Shown here: positions 1 to 8,453 of the stretch, in pieces
Numbering within the stretch: the stretch's first letter is position 1
How the letters are laid out: each line of letters opens with the position of its first letter
Source of the DNA: Dethiobacter sp.
GTDB lineage: Bacteria; Bacillota; Dethiobacteria; Dethiobacterales; Dethiobacteraceae
Assembly (NCBI GenBank): GCA_020725465.1
Contig: DYEY01000063.1
Coordinates: 1 to 64,000 of the forward strand
Reading direction: 5' to 3'
Length of the DNA: 64,000 bases
Translations under genes and position numbers: made by a program
The notes under the pieces: model-generated
The model's input: the letters and a program-made list of their open reading frames with translations, nothing else
The model's database searches: none
What the model was told of the DNA's origin: nothing

Positions 1-15
1 CCGTCTCCGACACCA
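1..15 (+). tRNA. 3' end of a tRNA, probably tRNA-Arg(CCU) (partial)
   Basis: The first 15 bases end in ACCA preceded by CTCCGAC, which fits the 3' acceptor strand, discriminator base and encoded CCA of a tRNA whose 5' end would be GTCGGAG. Bacterial tRNA-Arg(CCU) genes commonly end in GACACCA, so that is the best guess. A hairpin terminator follows 13 bases later, as expected for the last gene of a tRNA unit. The rest of the gene lies outside the window, so the identity is inferred from 15 bases only. Confidence 0.45.
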
Positions 16-27
16 AGCCTGAATTTT

Positions 28-60
28 AAGCCGTGGCTTTATCGTCACGGCTTTATTATT
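28..60 (+). terminator. Intrinsic terminator after the tRNA end
   Basis: Eight-bp stem AAGCCGTG (28-35) with CACGGCTT (46-53), a 10-nt loop and a T-rich tail reading TTTATTATT. It would end transcription of the gene entering from the left. Confidence 0.7.
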
Positions 61-295
61 TAGCAAAAACGTACGCGCCTGACACGTCCGCAAGTTACGG
101 AGAATGGGAGAAAAGCGAATAGCGTACGTCCCGGAGGGATGATGTTTTTTCAGAGCTCTGGAGAGGCGCCTATCTGTGTACCGCAGAGGCGGAAGTCAGA
201 GTCCTAGAATTAAAAAGAACAATGCATGCCGGCAGTCGTGCTGCGAAACAGCGCTGGAACTTATAAAAGAACGTCTATAATGGAGTGGACCTTGA

Positions 296-427
296 AGTGA
301 ATTGCATCCAGAAAATTATGGAACAAAAGTTAAGAAAGCAATGGAGCTAAAGTCTAAAGGCCTTAATATAGATATTATAGGTGAAGAGGATTTGTTTAGC
401 ATTATTGAATTGAACCCTTCTGCATAA
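296..427 (+). pseudogene. Remnant of a BRCT-like C-terminus
   Basis: One frame reads about 43 codons ending at TAA 425-427. It contains HPENYGTKVKKAMELKSKG followed by NIDIIGEEDLFSII. That pattern (GxKxKKAxEL, then a hydrophobic strand, then an EE/F patch) resembles the C-terminal half of BRCT domains at the ends of DnaQ-like exonucleases and DNA ligases. An in-frame stop precedes it and there is no start codon or ribosome site, so this is read as a degraded gene end. The resemblance is from memory of the family and the piece is short. Confidence 0.35.
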
Positions 428-881
428 TAATCCTGAAATTGCGTTGCTTATCATGTTTTTTGTCGGTAACAAATATTCTTACCGGCAATTGCGTTGTAGT
501 TTAGCCGAAAACACGCTAACGGGGTAAGAATTCAGCCGAAAAAATAGTCAGCTGTGGATATGTCGCTCATGCGGATTTGTGGATCATGAAAAAAATAGTT
601 GCACGAACCTGTGGTTATGCTATTGCTCCGCTATTGCTGGAAAGAAAAAACGCCATACCTATGCCAAAAAAGTGGGCGGTGACACTGTTTCCCTGTTAAT
701 CACCGGGTCCACCACATTATCAGGCTGTCTGGCGTGTTACGAACTTCGTATTTTTCTGAACTGTAAAACTTACGATACGGAGGCCAGGAGGAAGAGCAAG
801 GCAGCTACCAGAAATACCCACCAGAGTTCCGGACTCCCTGTCATACCGGAACCTCCTTTCAAAAAAATGCGGTACCTGTGG
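428..881. other. Non-coding, degenerate stretch
   Basis: No convincing gene is seen. Short open frames here have unlikely composition and no ribosome site. The segment is more AT-rich than the rest of the window and, with the BRCT remnant and the tRNA end to its left, looks like eroded DNA next to a tRNA gene. Confidence 0.4.
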
Positions 882-2264
882 TTAGCCGATATAAACAGGA
901 TTGGTAAAGGCAACCAGTATTTCTTCTCCGCCAGGCTCTGAGAGTTCCATCCGGAACCAGTCACCGCTGTCGGCAACTGTGTCCAGGCTGTAGCTGAAGC
1001 TGTCATGAGGTACGGTAACTTTTTGCAGTGATTCTCCGTTTTTTATTACTGTCAATACCAGGGGGGCCATTCCCCGGCAGTTTATCCGGGCGGCAAGCTT
1101 TATTTTGCCTGCTGCCAGGGTTCCTCCGGGCAACGTGTGGGTGGAGTCGGACAGGGCGTAATAATAAATTTCCGGACCCCGGGTGACAAAGACCCGCCCC
1201 TGCCGGATGGCCTGCAGGAGATTTGCGCGGGAAAGTCCGGAAAGGTACAGGTAATTCACCGGTAACCCCAAATGCTGGCTGCCTTCTCCCAGATAGTGGG
1301 CGTCGCTGCCGCCAAGGCCGGTTATCCGTAGTCCCCGGTTGAGCAGGCTGTCCCACAGGGCCCGGCACTGGCGGTTGGACTCCTCCCCGCCGGAGAAAAC
1401 GGGAGCGTTCCAGATTTCCAGGGCATCCGCCTTATGCCAGTCGAAATCCGGGTGGCGCCAGGAGGCGTGGCCTTCAGGCAGGCCGGGGGTACAGGGATGG
1501 TTTACGCTGAAGATGCCCCCCTGTAAATGCACGTCGTCGGCGATATCATTAATGGTGCGTCCGTTTCTGCCGGTGCGCCAGTCCACCCAGTCATTGATGC
1601 CAAAGGCGTTGGCATGGCCCAGAAAAGTGGTTATTTCCATGGCGGGCAGCGGTAGTATGCCGTTGATTTTGCCGGGAAGCTTCCACTGACTGAACAGGTT
1701 GTTATGGTCGGTAATGGCCAGAAAGTCCAGCTCTTTTTCCAGGGCAATGGCAAACAGCTCTTTGGCAGTTTTTGTGCCGTCGCTGTCGGTGGAATGCACA
1801 TGGAGGTCACCCCTGTACCAACCTGGAACGTCGTTTATTTTTTCCGGCCGTGGCGGCATGCTCTGGTTTTTGGCCGGCGTGGTACTGCCCGGCCACACCT
1901 GAATTGTAAGTTCAAAAGGGCAGGGCCGCTTTATCTGGTTAGTGCTGATTTCCGCCTGCCATCTGCCGGGAAGTATGGGGCCTGCCGCCGCTCCTGGTGT
2001 GTTTTTGCCACTAAAGACCTCGGCTTTCAACTGGACAAAACCTTCTTTTTCTTCCGTCCGCCCAAAGGCGCGTATGCTGCCCTGTTCATACAATGTCAAC
2101 CCAAGGTAGTTGCCGGGGCCGCTGTAGCGGACAACGGCACTGATAACAATCGCCGGCTCTGTCACGTTAAAACTGTAGGAAAAATAATCATGTATTTCCT
2201 TAAGGCCCAAAAAACCTTTGAAGTGGTGGCAAACCGGTTTTACCGCCGGTGCTGCCTTGCTCAA
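882..2264 (-). CDS. PHP-domain metallohydrolase, CehA/McbA-like
   Basis: Predicted metal-dependent hydrolase of 460 residues with unknown substrate. The first 150 or so residues look like a beta-sandwich. The PHP domain then begins at GDLHVHSTDSDG, with the metal-ligand HxH, and continues with AITDHNN, SVNHPC and GGSDAH, the usual order of PHP metal ligands. A further beta-rich tail follows. The start is TTG at 2264 with GGGAGGG eight bases upstream. No signal peptide is seen, so it is probably cytoplasmic. It stands alone, with no partner genes on the same strand, so a pathway cannot be assigned. The CehA/McbA family includes carbaryl and microcin-processing hydrolases, but substrate does not carry over at this level. 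Confidence 0.8.
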   Translation of the reverse strand: MSKAAPAVKPVCHHFKGFLGLKEIHDYFSYSFNVTEPAIVISAVVRYSGPGNYLGLTLYEQGSIRAFGRTEEKEGFVQLKAEVFSGKNTPGAAAGPILPGRWQAEISTNQIKRPCPFELTIQVWPGSTTPAKNQSMPPRPEKINDVPGWYRGDLHVHSTDSDGTKTAKELFAIALEKELDFLAITDHNNLFSQWKLPGKINGILPLPAMEITTFLGHANAFGINDWVDWRTGRNGRTINDIADDVHLQGGIFSVNHPCTPGLPEGHASWRHPDFDWHKADALEIWNAPVFSGGEESNRQCRALWDSLLNRGLRITGLGGSDAHYLGEGSQHLGLPVNYLYLSGLSRANLLQAIRQGRVFVTRGPEIYYYALSDSTHTLPGGTLAAGKIKLAARINCRGMAPLVLTVIKNGESLQKVTVPHDSFSYSLDTVADSGDWFRMELSEPGGEEILVAFTNPVYIG

Positions 2265-2680
2265 GTTTTTTCCCTCCCATTGAATTATAATATTACTGTA
2301 ACAAGCTATTATTAATTTTGGTACGGAATTTATGTTAACTTATTGTTAAACCTGCTTACAATGAGGACATCCTGGTGCATGTGGGTCACCCGGAACAGGG
2401 TAAGTAAGAGAAAGAACGCCGGCGATTAACGCTGTTAAGGGCGCTACGGTCAACAGTTATGAATGCCGCAGGAACCTGAGTAAGGGCACAGCCCGGCTCA
2501 GGTTCCGCTAAAAGGGACGGATGGGTTTACTGATGGCACGGACAGCTGGTTTGCCACGCTGAATTTTTGTGATTTCCGCCTGCTTAAAGTAGATGTCCGC
2601 ATCAGCAACATGGCAACACACTGTCTGCTTGTGGAGCGATTGACTCACAAAATTACAAACTCGCCTCAACAGATTTTGCC
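2265..2680. other. Intergenic region with one hairpin
   Basis: About 416 bases without a supported gene. It holds a 10-bp inverted repeat, GGAACCTGAG at 2471-2480 with CTCAGGTTCC at 2497-2506, separated by 16 nt and with no T-tract. Its role is unknown; it could be a structured leader or a remnant. Confidence 0.4.
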
Positions 2681-2717
2681 TTGAAAAATTAGCAAAATTA
2701 TGATAATTATATGCTAA
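2681..2717 (+). promoter_or_regulatory. Promoter and palindromic operator of the toxin-antitoxin pair
   Basis: A -35 TTGAAA (2681-2686) and -10 TAATTA (2704-2709) are 17 bp apart. Overlapping the -10 is an imperfect palindrome: TTAGCA (2689-2694) pairs with TGCTAA (2712-2717), with inner AATTAT and ATAATT arms. Antitoxins of the Phd/YefM family normally repress their own operon from such a site, so this is the likely operator. Confidence 0.55.
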
Positions 2718-2738
2718 AGAAATTGTGGAGGTGATTCT

Positions 2739-3026
2739 ATGCCACATATTAGGCCGGTATCGGATTTGCGGAATAACTTCGCAGAGATTTCAAGGATTGT
2801 CCACGAAACATCGGAACCTGTTTTTCTTACTAAAAATGGGTATGGAGATATGGTTGTGATGAGTTTTGAAGCATATGAAAAACTTCAATTTGAAAGTGAA
2901 GTGTATTTCAAATTGAAGGAAGCAGAATTGCAAGCAAAACAAACCAATCAGCGTTTTTCCCATAAAGAAGTTTTGGACAGTTTGAGGCAAACTTTGCAGG
3001 AAAAGACAGACGCCGGGAATGTATAA
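2739..3026 (+). CDS. Type II antitoxin, Phd/YefM family
   Basis: A 95-residue protein. The N-terminus has the Phd/YefM pattern: RPVSDLRNNFAEISRIV, then PVFLTKNGYGDMVVMSFEAYEKL, i.e. a short DNA-binding fold. A charged helical tail of about 45 residues should wrap the toxin. GGAGGTG stands eight bases before ATG 2739. The gene overlaps the downstream toxin gene by 8 bp, the usual translational coupling. It should neutralise the ParE-like partner and repress the operon through the palindrome upstream. Confidence 0.85.
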   Translation: MPHIRPVSDLRNNFAEISRIVHETSEPVFLTKNGYGDMVVMSFEAYEKLQFESEVYFKLKEAELQAKQTNQRFSHKEVLDSLRQTLQEKTDAGNV

Positions 3027-3330
3027 AATCATTTACCGTCCGATAGCCAGGCAGGATATAACGGACATTATCTTGTATATATCCGACCAGTTAAATGCGC
3101 CAAAGGCAGCAATGGATCTGCTGGATGCATTGGAGCATTCTATCTCCCTGTTAAGGGATTTTCCTTATGCGCACAAGATATACCGCCCTATTAAACCTTT
3201 GGTAGAAGATTATCGAATGTTCCCAGTGAAAAATTATGCTGTTTTTTATGTTGTTCGGGAAGAGGAGAAAACAGTTGAGATCCGCCGCATAATTTATGCA
3301 AAGATGGATTTGACAAAATCGATTAAATAG
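3019..3330 (+). CDS. Type II toxin, ParE/RelE superfamily
   Basis: A 103-residue protein with the ParE/RelE fold signature: YRPIARQDITDIILYISDQL at the N-terminus, a central helix, then YRMFPVKNYAVFYVVREEEKTVEIRRIIYAKMD. The pattern is closer to ParE (gyrase poison) than to RelE (ribosome-dependent RNase), but the target cannot be decided from sequence. Its ATG lies within the last codons of the antitoxin gene. Both genes look intact. Confidence 0.85.
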   Translation: MYKIIYRPIARQDITDIILYISDQLNAPKAAMDLLDALEHSISLLRDFPYAHKIYRPIKPLVEDYRMFPVKNYAVFYVVREEEKTVEIRRIIYAKMDLTKSIK

Positions 3331-3472
3331 TGTCCCTGTACTTGATAGAGTCCGATTCCGTCCCCTGGCAACCCAGCGTCAGGGCACCGGTGGAGACGAT
3401 GAAAAAGGGTCACATCTTTGTTGATGACGCCGGAAAGGGCCTTTTGGCCCGATGCGATGGAAGTGGCAAAGG

Positions 3473-3509
3473 AAATGCGGGACTTCCTTTGGAGGAGGTC
3501 CCGCATTTT
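3473..3509 (+). terminator. Hairpin terminator between convergent units
   Basis: Perfect 11-bp stem, AAATGCGGGAC (3473-3483) with GTCCCGCATTT (3498-3508), and a 14-nt loop. A short T run follows on the plus strand. It sits between the toxin gene and the convergent ECF operon and may serve both. Confidence 0.55.
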
Positions 3510-3575
3510 GTAACCCTGACGCCGTAAGCAGGACGGGCCTTGGTTCTGTTAAAGCCGGGTAATGGCAGGGAGTTT

Positions 3576-5075
3576 TCACACGCCCTTATTTAATTGCCGG
3601 GTATTCCCAAAATATGCGTCAATCAGCTCCCGGCCTCCGTACCGGGGAGATTTACCTTCTTCCAGCAAGATTACCCGGTCGGCAAGCTGTTTGGCGGCAT
3701 AACGGTCATGGGTGGCAGTCAGTATGGAGGTCCCCCACTCCCGGCTGATATAGGACAGCACTGTCAGCATCCGGTCCAGGCTGGCATAGTCCTGGCCGAT
3801 GGTGGGTTCATCCAGCAAGAGCAGGCTGGGGCGGTGGGCCAAAACTGCCGCCAGGGCCAGCAGCCTTTTTTGTCCCTGGCTTAAAGTAAAGGGATGGCGC
3901 TGTTCCAGACTCTTTAAAGCAAAAAGCTCCAGTATTTCTTCCACCATGGCGCTGTCCCCGCTGCCAAAGGCGATTTCTTTGCGCACGCTGTCCATAAAGA
4001 GCTGGTGGTGGGGGTTTTGCATGACCAGTCCCGTTTCCCCGGAAAAGTCGGCAGGTAATTTCCTGATATTTTTGCCGTTTAGCCGGAAAAGGGAAAAAGA
4101 AACCGTGCTTAGGCCTTTAATGCCGCATAAGGTTTTGAGCAGGGTAGATTTGCCGCTGCCGTTGTGACCCAGTATGACCACCCTTTCGCCGGCGTTTACC
4201 TGCAGGTCGAGGTTCGAAATAACCTGTCGCGGGCGGTAAGCAACGGTCAGGCCTTCGATTTCCAGCACCGCCTTGTTGCTGTTGCCACCGGAGGCAGCCG
4301 TCTCCTGCCGGGTTTGGCGCTGGTCGCTTTCTTTTGTTGCCCCGGCCGGGCCGCGGGTGCCCACCGGGTAGCTTAGCCCACCAGGCCGGCTTGCTCCGCA
4401 GCCTGCGGATATTTCCACAGCCGTGCCCCCTTCCAGCCTGATGATGCGCCGGACATAAGGAGCTGCTGCCTCCTGCCGGTGTTCAGCCATAAGCACGGCG
4501 GTACCCTGCCGGCAAAGTTCCCCGAGAAAGCCAAGCAGGCGGTTCACAGCGGGGGGGTCCAGGTTAGCCAGGGGCTCATCAAGGAGCAGGACGGAAGGGC
4601 CGGTTGCCAGGACAGAACCGATAACCAGCCGCTGCTTCTGTCCACCTGAGAGGGAAGCCACCGGCAGGTCTGGCCCAAGTTGCACCAGGGGCAGGACGGC
4701 TCTGAGTATTTCTGTCATTTCCTGCCGGGTGTACCCCAGGTTTTCCGGCCCGAAAACCAGCTCGTCCTCCACGGTCTGCTGCAGAATCTGGGCTTCCACG
4801 TTCTGCCAAACCACACCCACATGGCGGATAACTTCCGCCGGCCGGTATTTCCCCATCCATTTGCCTGCCACCCTCACTTCCCCTTCCAGCCGTCCCTGCA
4901 GCAGGTGTGGGACAATACCGCACAGGCATTTAAGCAGGGTGGATTTCCCGCTGCCGCAGTCTCCCGTCAGCAGGACCATCTCTCCTGCCTCCAGGGAAAA
5001 GCTAACGCCGGCAAAGACCGGCTCCCTTGTGTCAGGGTACCAATAAGCCAGGTTGGTTACTTCCAGCAGGGGCAT
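3576..5075 (-). CDS. ECF transporter, fused double ATPase (EcfA1-EcfA2 type)
   Basis: Energises uptake through the ECF membrane subunits. The 499 residues hold two ABC ATPase domains in tandem, joined by a linker of about 50 residues. Domain 1: Walker A GDCGSGKST (38-46), Q-loop, LSGGQKQR, Walker B LLLDEPLA. Domain 2: GHNGSGKST (about 300), then LSQGQKRLL and LLLDEPTIGQD. Most Firmicutes encode the two ATPases separately, so the fusion is notable but not rare. It is the third gene of the minus-strand operon S-T-A, 13 bp after the T component. The divergent chelatase genes suggest a metal or tetrapyrrole-linked substrate such as cobalt or nickel, but the ATPase does not show which. Confidence 0.85.
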   Translation of the reverse strand: MPLLEVTNLAYWYPDTREPVFAGVSFSLEAGEMVLLTGDCGSGKSTLLKCLCGIVPHLLQGRLEGEVRVAGKWMGKYRPAEVIRHVGVVWQNVEAQILQQTVEDELVFGPENLGYTRQEMTEILRAVLPLVQLGPDLPVASLSGGQKQRLVIGSVLATGPSVLLLDEPLANLDPPAVNRLLGFLGELCRQGTAVLMAEHRQEAAAPYVRRIIRLEGGTAVEISAGCGASRPGGLSYPVGTRGPAGATKESDQRQTRQETAASGGNSNKAVLEIEGLTVAYRPRQVISNLDLQVNAGERVVILGHNGSGKSTLLKTLCGIKGLSTVSFSLFRLNGKNIRKLPADFSGETGLVMQNPHHQLFMDSVRKEIAFGSGDSAMVEEILELFALKSLEQRHPFTLSQGQKRLLALAAVLAHRPSLLLLDEPTIGQDYASLDRMLTVLSYISREWGTSILTATHDRYAAKQLADRVILLEEGKSPRYGGRELIDAYFGNTRQLNKGV

Positions 5076-5088
5076 GCTGCTCTCTCCT

Positions 5089-5802
5089 TTACAGGTTCCC
5101 CGTAAGTTTGTGCAGCGCTGTCAGGGCAAGCAAACCCGCAGCCAAAAATAAAACGTCCCTGCCGTGCAGGGACACCTGCCGGAAAGAGGTGGGACGGGGG
5201 TTGTTGCCAAAGCCCCTGACATGCAGGGCAAGGGTAAGGTCATCGGCCAGGGTAAAGAGCCGGTAAACGAAAGGGACCATTATTCCCCGGTAAAACAGCG
5301 GTAACGAAAGACGGTTTGCCTTTTTCCTGAGGGAATAAGATAAGGCGATAGCCTTCATTTCGGCCGCCAGCACGGGAATAAAGCGGAGAACAATCAGCAA
5401 CCCCATGCATAAGGGGGGAGGCAGTTTCAGAGCATGCAGGGAGCGCAAAAACGAAGCCGGACTGGTGGTGGCGCCAAAGATAATAAATGCCTGGAAAAAG
5501 ATTAATATGCGCAGGGCAAAAACAGAGGCGTCGGCCAGGGTGCCGCCCAGGAGAAAACTGACGAAAAACATCCCTGCTCCCACCAGCAGGGAAGGAAGAA
5601 ACATTTGCAAAGCCGGGCGGACCAGGCCGCTGCCGCCAAGGAAGACCAGCAGCGTGAGATAAACTGCCGCCAGCGAGTAGGGTGAACGGACAGCCAGGGT
5701 ATAGGAAAATAAGGCCAGGGAAAGAAACAATTTGCTCAGGGGATGAATACGGCTGAGAAAGCCTGTCGCCTGGCTGCCGGTCATCAGCAAAGAACGGAGC
5801 AT
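5089..5802 (-). CDS. ECF transporter transmembrane T component (CbiQ/EcfT family)
   Basis: A 237-residue integral membrane protein that couples the ATPases to the substrate-binding S component. Hydrophobic segments occur near residues 25-60, 70-100 and 110-150 and at the C-terminus. The region SYSLRKKANRLSLPLF and the downstream ALHVRGFGNNPR match the coupling-helix region of CbiQ/EcfT proteins, which carries AxxxRG-type motifs (here ALHVRGFG). ATG 5802 is preceded by GGAGGG. It lies 20 bp after the S component and 13 bp before the ATPase. Confidence 0.85.
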   Translation of the reverse strand: MLRSLLMTGSQATGFLSRIHPLSKLFLSLALFSYTLAVRSPYSLAAVYLTLLVFLGGSGLVRPALQMFLPSLLVGAGMFFVSFLLGGTLADASVFALRILIFFQAFIIFGATTSPASFLRSLHALKLPPPLCMGLLIVLRFIPVLAAEMKAIALSYSLRKKANRLSLPLFYRGIMVPFVYRLFTLADDLTLALHVRGFGNNPRPTSFRQVSLHGRDVLFLAAGLLALTALHKLTGNL

Positions 5803-5822
5803 GGGGCCATCCCTCCGGGTTT

Positions 5823-6365
5823 TTACTTAACCAGGGAAATACTTTTAAATTCCCGCGCTATTTTTACCCCCAGGAAGGCGCCCAGCGCCCCCAGGCCAAA
5901 ACAGACCAGGGCAGCGCCCAGGATAAACAGGGGGGCTGTAAGCAGGGCAGCCAGCGGTGTCCGGCCGGCCATGAGCGCTCCGAAAAAGGCACCGAAAGGG
6001 ACCATCACCGCCATGTATACTCCCGCCGTGATAATGACATGGGCCGGCTTTTGGGGGTCCCGCCACAGGAAATAGCGCAGCAGGTCGGTCACTATGCCGC
6101 TGGCGAGCAAAAAAACCAGGATAACCGGTGCGATGAAAGTCTGCACCGCTCCGGTTAAAAAAGAAACCAGTGTCAATGTGGCGGGATGTTTAATCCGGAC
6201 CAGGGCCAGGGAAAGGAAGAGACCGAAAAAGGGGGCTACCACCAGGTTGCGGATACCCGGAATGGGGACGGCCACCACCAGGGGGACGGCCACCAGGCTG
6301 ACCACAATCATGGCAGCGGCGATGATGGCAGCAAAGATAATTTCTTTTGTGGCAAACATTTTCAT
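5823..6365 (-). CDS. ECF transporter S component (substrate-binding membrane subunit)
   Basis: A 180-residue, strongly hydrophobic protein with about six membrane spans. It has the general look of ECF S components: a short charged N-terminus, then FAAIIAAAMIVVSLVAVPLVV, and a Gly/Ala-rich C-terminal span ending FLGVKIAREFK. The start at ATG 6365 has GGAGGCC upstream; longer versions of the frame run through the promoter region. Substrate is not readable from sequence. It is not a CbiM/NikM-type core, which has a conserved N-terminal MHI motif, so a vitamin-like or metal-chelate ligand is as likely as a bare metal ion. First gene of the operon with the T and ATPase subunits. Confidence 0.75.
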   Translation of the reverse strand: MKMFATKEIIFAAIIAAAMIVVSLVAVPLVVAVPIPGIRNLVVAPFFGLFLSLALVRIKHPATLTLVSFLTGAVQTFIAPVILVFLLASGIVTDLLRYFLWRDPQKPAHVIITAGVYMAVMVPFGAFFGALMAGRTPLAALLTAPLFILGAALVCFGLGALGAFLGVKIAREFKSISLVK

Positions 6366-6377
6366 TAACAGGCCTCC

Positions 6378-6449
6378 TTGCTTTTTTGGTATCACGAAAG
6401 TTATAATAATAACACTTATAATATTACCAGTCATGTGCGGAATTGGCAA
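6378..6449. promoter_or_regulatory. Face-to-face promoters of the ECF and chelatase operons
   Basis: Plus strand: TTGCTT (6378-6383), 18-bp spacer, TATAAT (6402-6407), reading toward the chelatase genes. Minus strand: TTGCCA (6449-6444), 17-bp spacer, TAATAT (6426-6421), reading toward the ECF S component. Both would start transcription near 6413, each running through the other promoter. TTATAATA occurs twice, at 6401 and 6416. A regulator bound between the two -10 boxes could control both units. Confidence 0.5.
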
Positions 6450-6570
6450 GCTTTTTAAGGGGCTCTTCGCGGCAACCGGTAAACTGTGGCATTGCCGCCG
6501 GAAAAGAAGGAATAACAGCACGTCGCGGCGAAAAACCCCGGAGTCGTCATAGACAGGAAGGAGCAGAGCC

Positions 6571-8412
6571 ATGCACCATAAGTTTGTGATTTATCCCTTT
6601 GCCGCCATTGTGGGGCAGGACCTGATGAAAAAGGCGCTTTTGGTAAACGCGGTGGACCCGGCGGTGGGAGGCGTACTGATTAAAGGAGACAAAGGCACAG
6701 GTAAATCTACGGCGGTCAGGGCCCTGGCGGACCTTTTGGGTGAAATCAGGGTGGTGCAGGGGTGCCCCTTCCAGTGCCACCCGGAGAATAAAAGGCTCAT
6801 GTGCAAAACCTGCCAGGAACGGCTGGAAAGGGACGGGAAATTGCCCTGGTCCGAAAAAAAAATGGAGATCGTGGATATGCCCTTGTCAGCCACGGAGGAC
6901 ATGGTTATCGGCTCCATTAACATCAAAAAAGCGCTGAAAGAAGGGAGCAAAGCGCTGGAACCGGGGCTGCTGGCCCGGGCCAACCGTAACGTCCTTTATA
7001 TAGACGAAGTAAACCTGCTGGACGATTACCTGGTGAATATCCTGCTGGACGCCGCTGCCATGGGTGTCAACGTGGTGGAACGGGAGGGCATTTCCCTCTA
7101 CCACCCTGCCCGTTTTATCCTTATTGGCACCATGAACCCGGAAGAAGGTGAGCTGCGGCCACAAATCATGGACCGTTTCGGCCTGTCGGTGGAAATAACC
7201 GCCCTGTCTTCCGCGGAAGAAAGGCTGCAGGTCCTGGAAAACCGCCGCCTGTTTGACCAAGACCCTTATGCCTTTGAGCAAAAATACCGCTGTGGGCAGG
7301 ACAGTATCAGGGAAGCGGTTTTCCGGGCCCGGGAAAACCTGCCCCGCACCGGTCTTTCCCGGGAGATGCTTTTGAAGATAGTGGAGCTGACCAGCTCGCT
7401 TGGCATCAAGACCCACCGGGCCGATATCGTCATGGAAAAAACCTCCCGTGTTCTGGCCGCCCTGGAAGGCCGGGACCAGGTGCTGGAAAAGGATATTAAG
7501 GAAGCGGCCTTTTTGGCCCTGACCCACCGTATGCGCCAGGACCCGCTGCAGCGCGGGGAGCGGCTGACCCGGGAGCGGATTGAGGAACTCCTGCCCCCTG
7601 AACAGGGCGAAGAACAACAGCGGGAGCATCGGCAGGAAGCGGGCACTGCGGACGATATCCAGCCCGTGGAGCGGACCGGGTCACTGCAGGCTGGGCTGTC
7701 AAGGCTAGCCGGGGCGGTAAACGGACGGGGCCGGGACAGTTGCCGGACAGAAAGCAACCGGGGGCAGTTTGTAAAAGCCCGGCCCAACAGCGACCCGGGC
7801 AGCCTGGCGGTGGAGGCCACACTGCGCCGGGCCGTGAGCCAGACAGGCAGGCTGGAGGTGCTGCCTGAACACCTTATGGAAAAGGTGCGCGTGTCCCGGG
7901 GCAAGGCCCTGTACCTGCTCCTCATGGACACTTCCTCTTCCATGCGCATGGAACGAAAAATAAAGCTGGCCAAAACGCTCTCCTGGCACCTGCTGCAGCA
8001 GTCTTACCAGAAGAAAAACCGGGTGGGCCTGATGGTGTTTCGCGGTGAAGAAGTGCGTTTGCTGGTTCCCCCTACCGGCGATGTGCTGAAAATAGAAGAG
8101 GCGCTGCAAACTCTGCCCACCGGAGGCAAAACGCCGCTCACCCCCGCCCTTTACCGCGCTCTGGAACTGGCCGGGAGGGAGCGGGAGGCCCGCCCGGTGA
8201 TTGTGGTCATTTCTGACGGCAAGGCCAACGTTTTCCTGGGAGAAGGGCTGGAGCAGGATCTGGCCCTGATAGCTGACAAAATTACACCGGAGGCAAGTTT
8301 TGTGTTGGTAAATACGGAAAGCAGCAGGCGGAGCCCGGGAGTGCTGGAAATGATGGCAAAGACCCTGAATGCTCCCCATTTTTACCTGGAAGATATCCTG
8401 CAGACTGGCTGA
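6571..8412 (+). CDS. Chelatase ATPase/VWA fusion subunit (ChlI-ChlD type, putative cobaltochelatase)
   Basis: The 613-residue motor subunit of an ATP-dependent metal chelatase, joining the ChlI AAA+ part to a ChlD-like von Willebrand A part. Walker A is GDKGTGKST (39-47). A CxxxC-x8-CxxC cluster follows (Cys 65, 69, 78, 81). Walker B region is [11 protein letters not shown]. An acidic, Gln/Arg-rich linker lies around 340-400. The MIDAS motif DTSSS is at about 452-456, with later TPL and SDGKAN loops. This matches the fused family paired with CobN in anaerobes. It is followed 41 bp later by a CobN-type gene, so the two probably form one cytosolic chelatase. The start is ATG 6571 with GGAAGGAG upstream. 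Confidence 0.85.
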   Translation: MHHKFVIYPFAAIVGQDLMKKALLVNAVDPAVGGVLIKGDKGTGKSTAVRALADLLGEIRVVQGCPFQCHPENKRLMCKTCQERLERDGKLPWSEKKMEIVDMPLSATEDMVIGSINIKKALKEGSKALEPGLLARANRNVLYIDEVNLLDDYLVNILLDAAAMGVNVVEREGISLYHPARFILIGTMNPEEGELRPQIMDRFGLSVEITALSSAEERLQVLENRRLFDQDPYAFEQKYRCGQDSIREAVFRARENLPRTGLSREMLLKIVELTSSLGIKTHRADIVMEKTSRVLAALEGRDQVLEKDIKEAAFLALTHRMRQDPLQRGERLTRERIEELLPPEQGEEQQREHRQEAGTADDIQPVERTGSLQAGLSRLAGAVNGRGRDSCRTESNRGQFVKARPNSDPGSLAVEATLRRAVSQTGRLEVLPEHLMEKVRVSRGKALYLLLMDTSSSMRMERKIKLAKTLSWHLLQQSYQKKNRVGLMVFRGEEVRLLVPPTGDVLKIEEALQTLPTGGKTPLTPALYRALELAGREREARPVIVVISDGKANVFLGEGLEQDLALIADKITPEASFVLVNTESSRRSPGVLEMMAKTLNAPHFYLEDILQTG

Positions 8413-8453
8413 CTGCGGCCCGCTGACCTGCCGTGCCGGAGAGGAGGATTTTT

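Noticed and set aside
579-941. Small plus-strand frame with CxxC-like Cys pattern, considered as a transposase zinc ribbon
   Set aside because: Cys spacing does not fit IS605-type ribbons, no catalytic part exists, and the second half overlaps the PHP gene.
2508-2747. Minus-strand frame of 79 codons considered as a transposase tail
   Set aside because: No transposase motif and no inverted repeats; it overlaps the toxin-antitoxin operator.
6414-6570. Chelatase leader considered as a NiCo or other metal riboswitch
   Set aside because: It has a GCGGCAA/TTGCCGC hairpin but not the conserved bases of NiCo, Moco or cobalamin aptamers.
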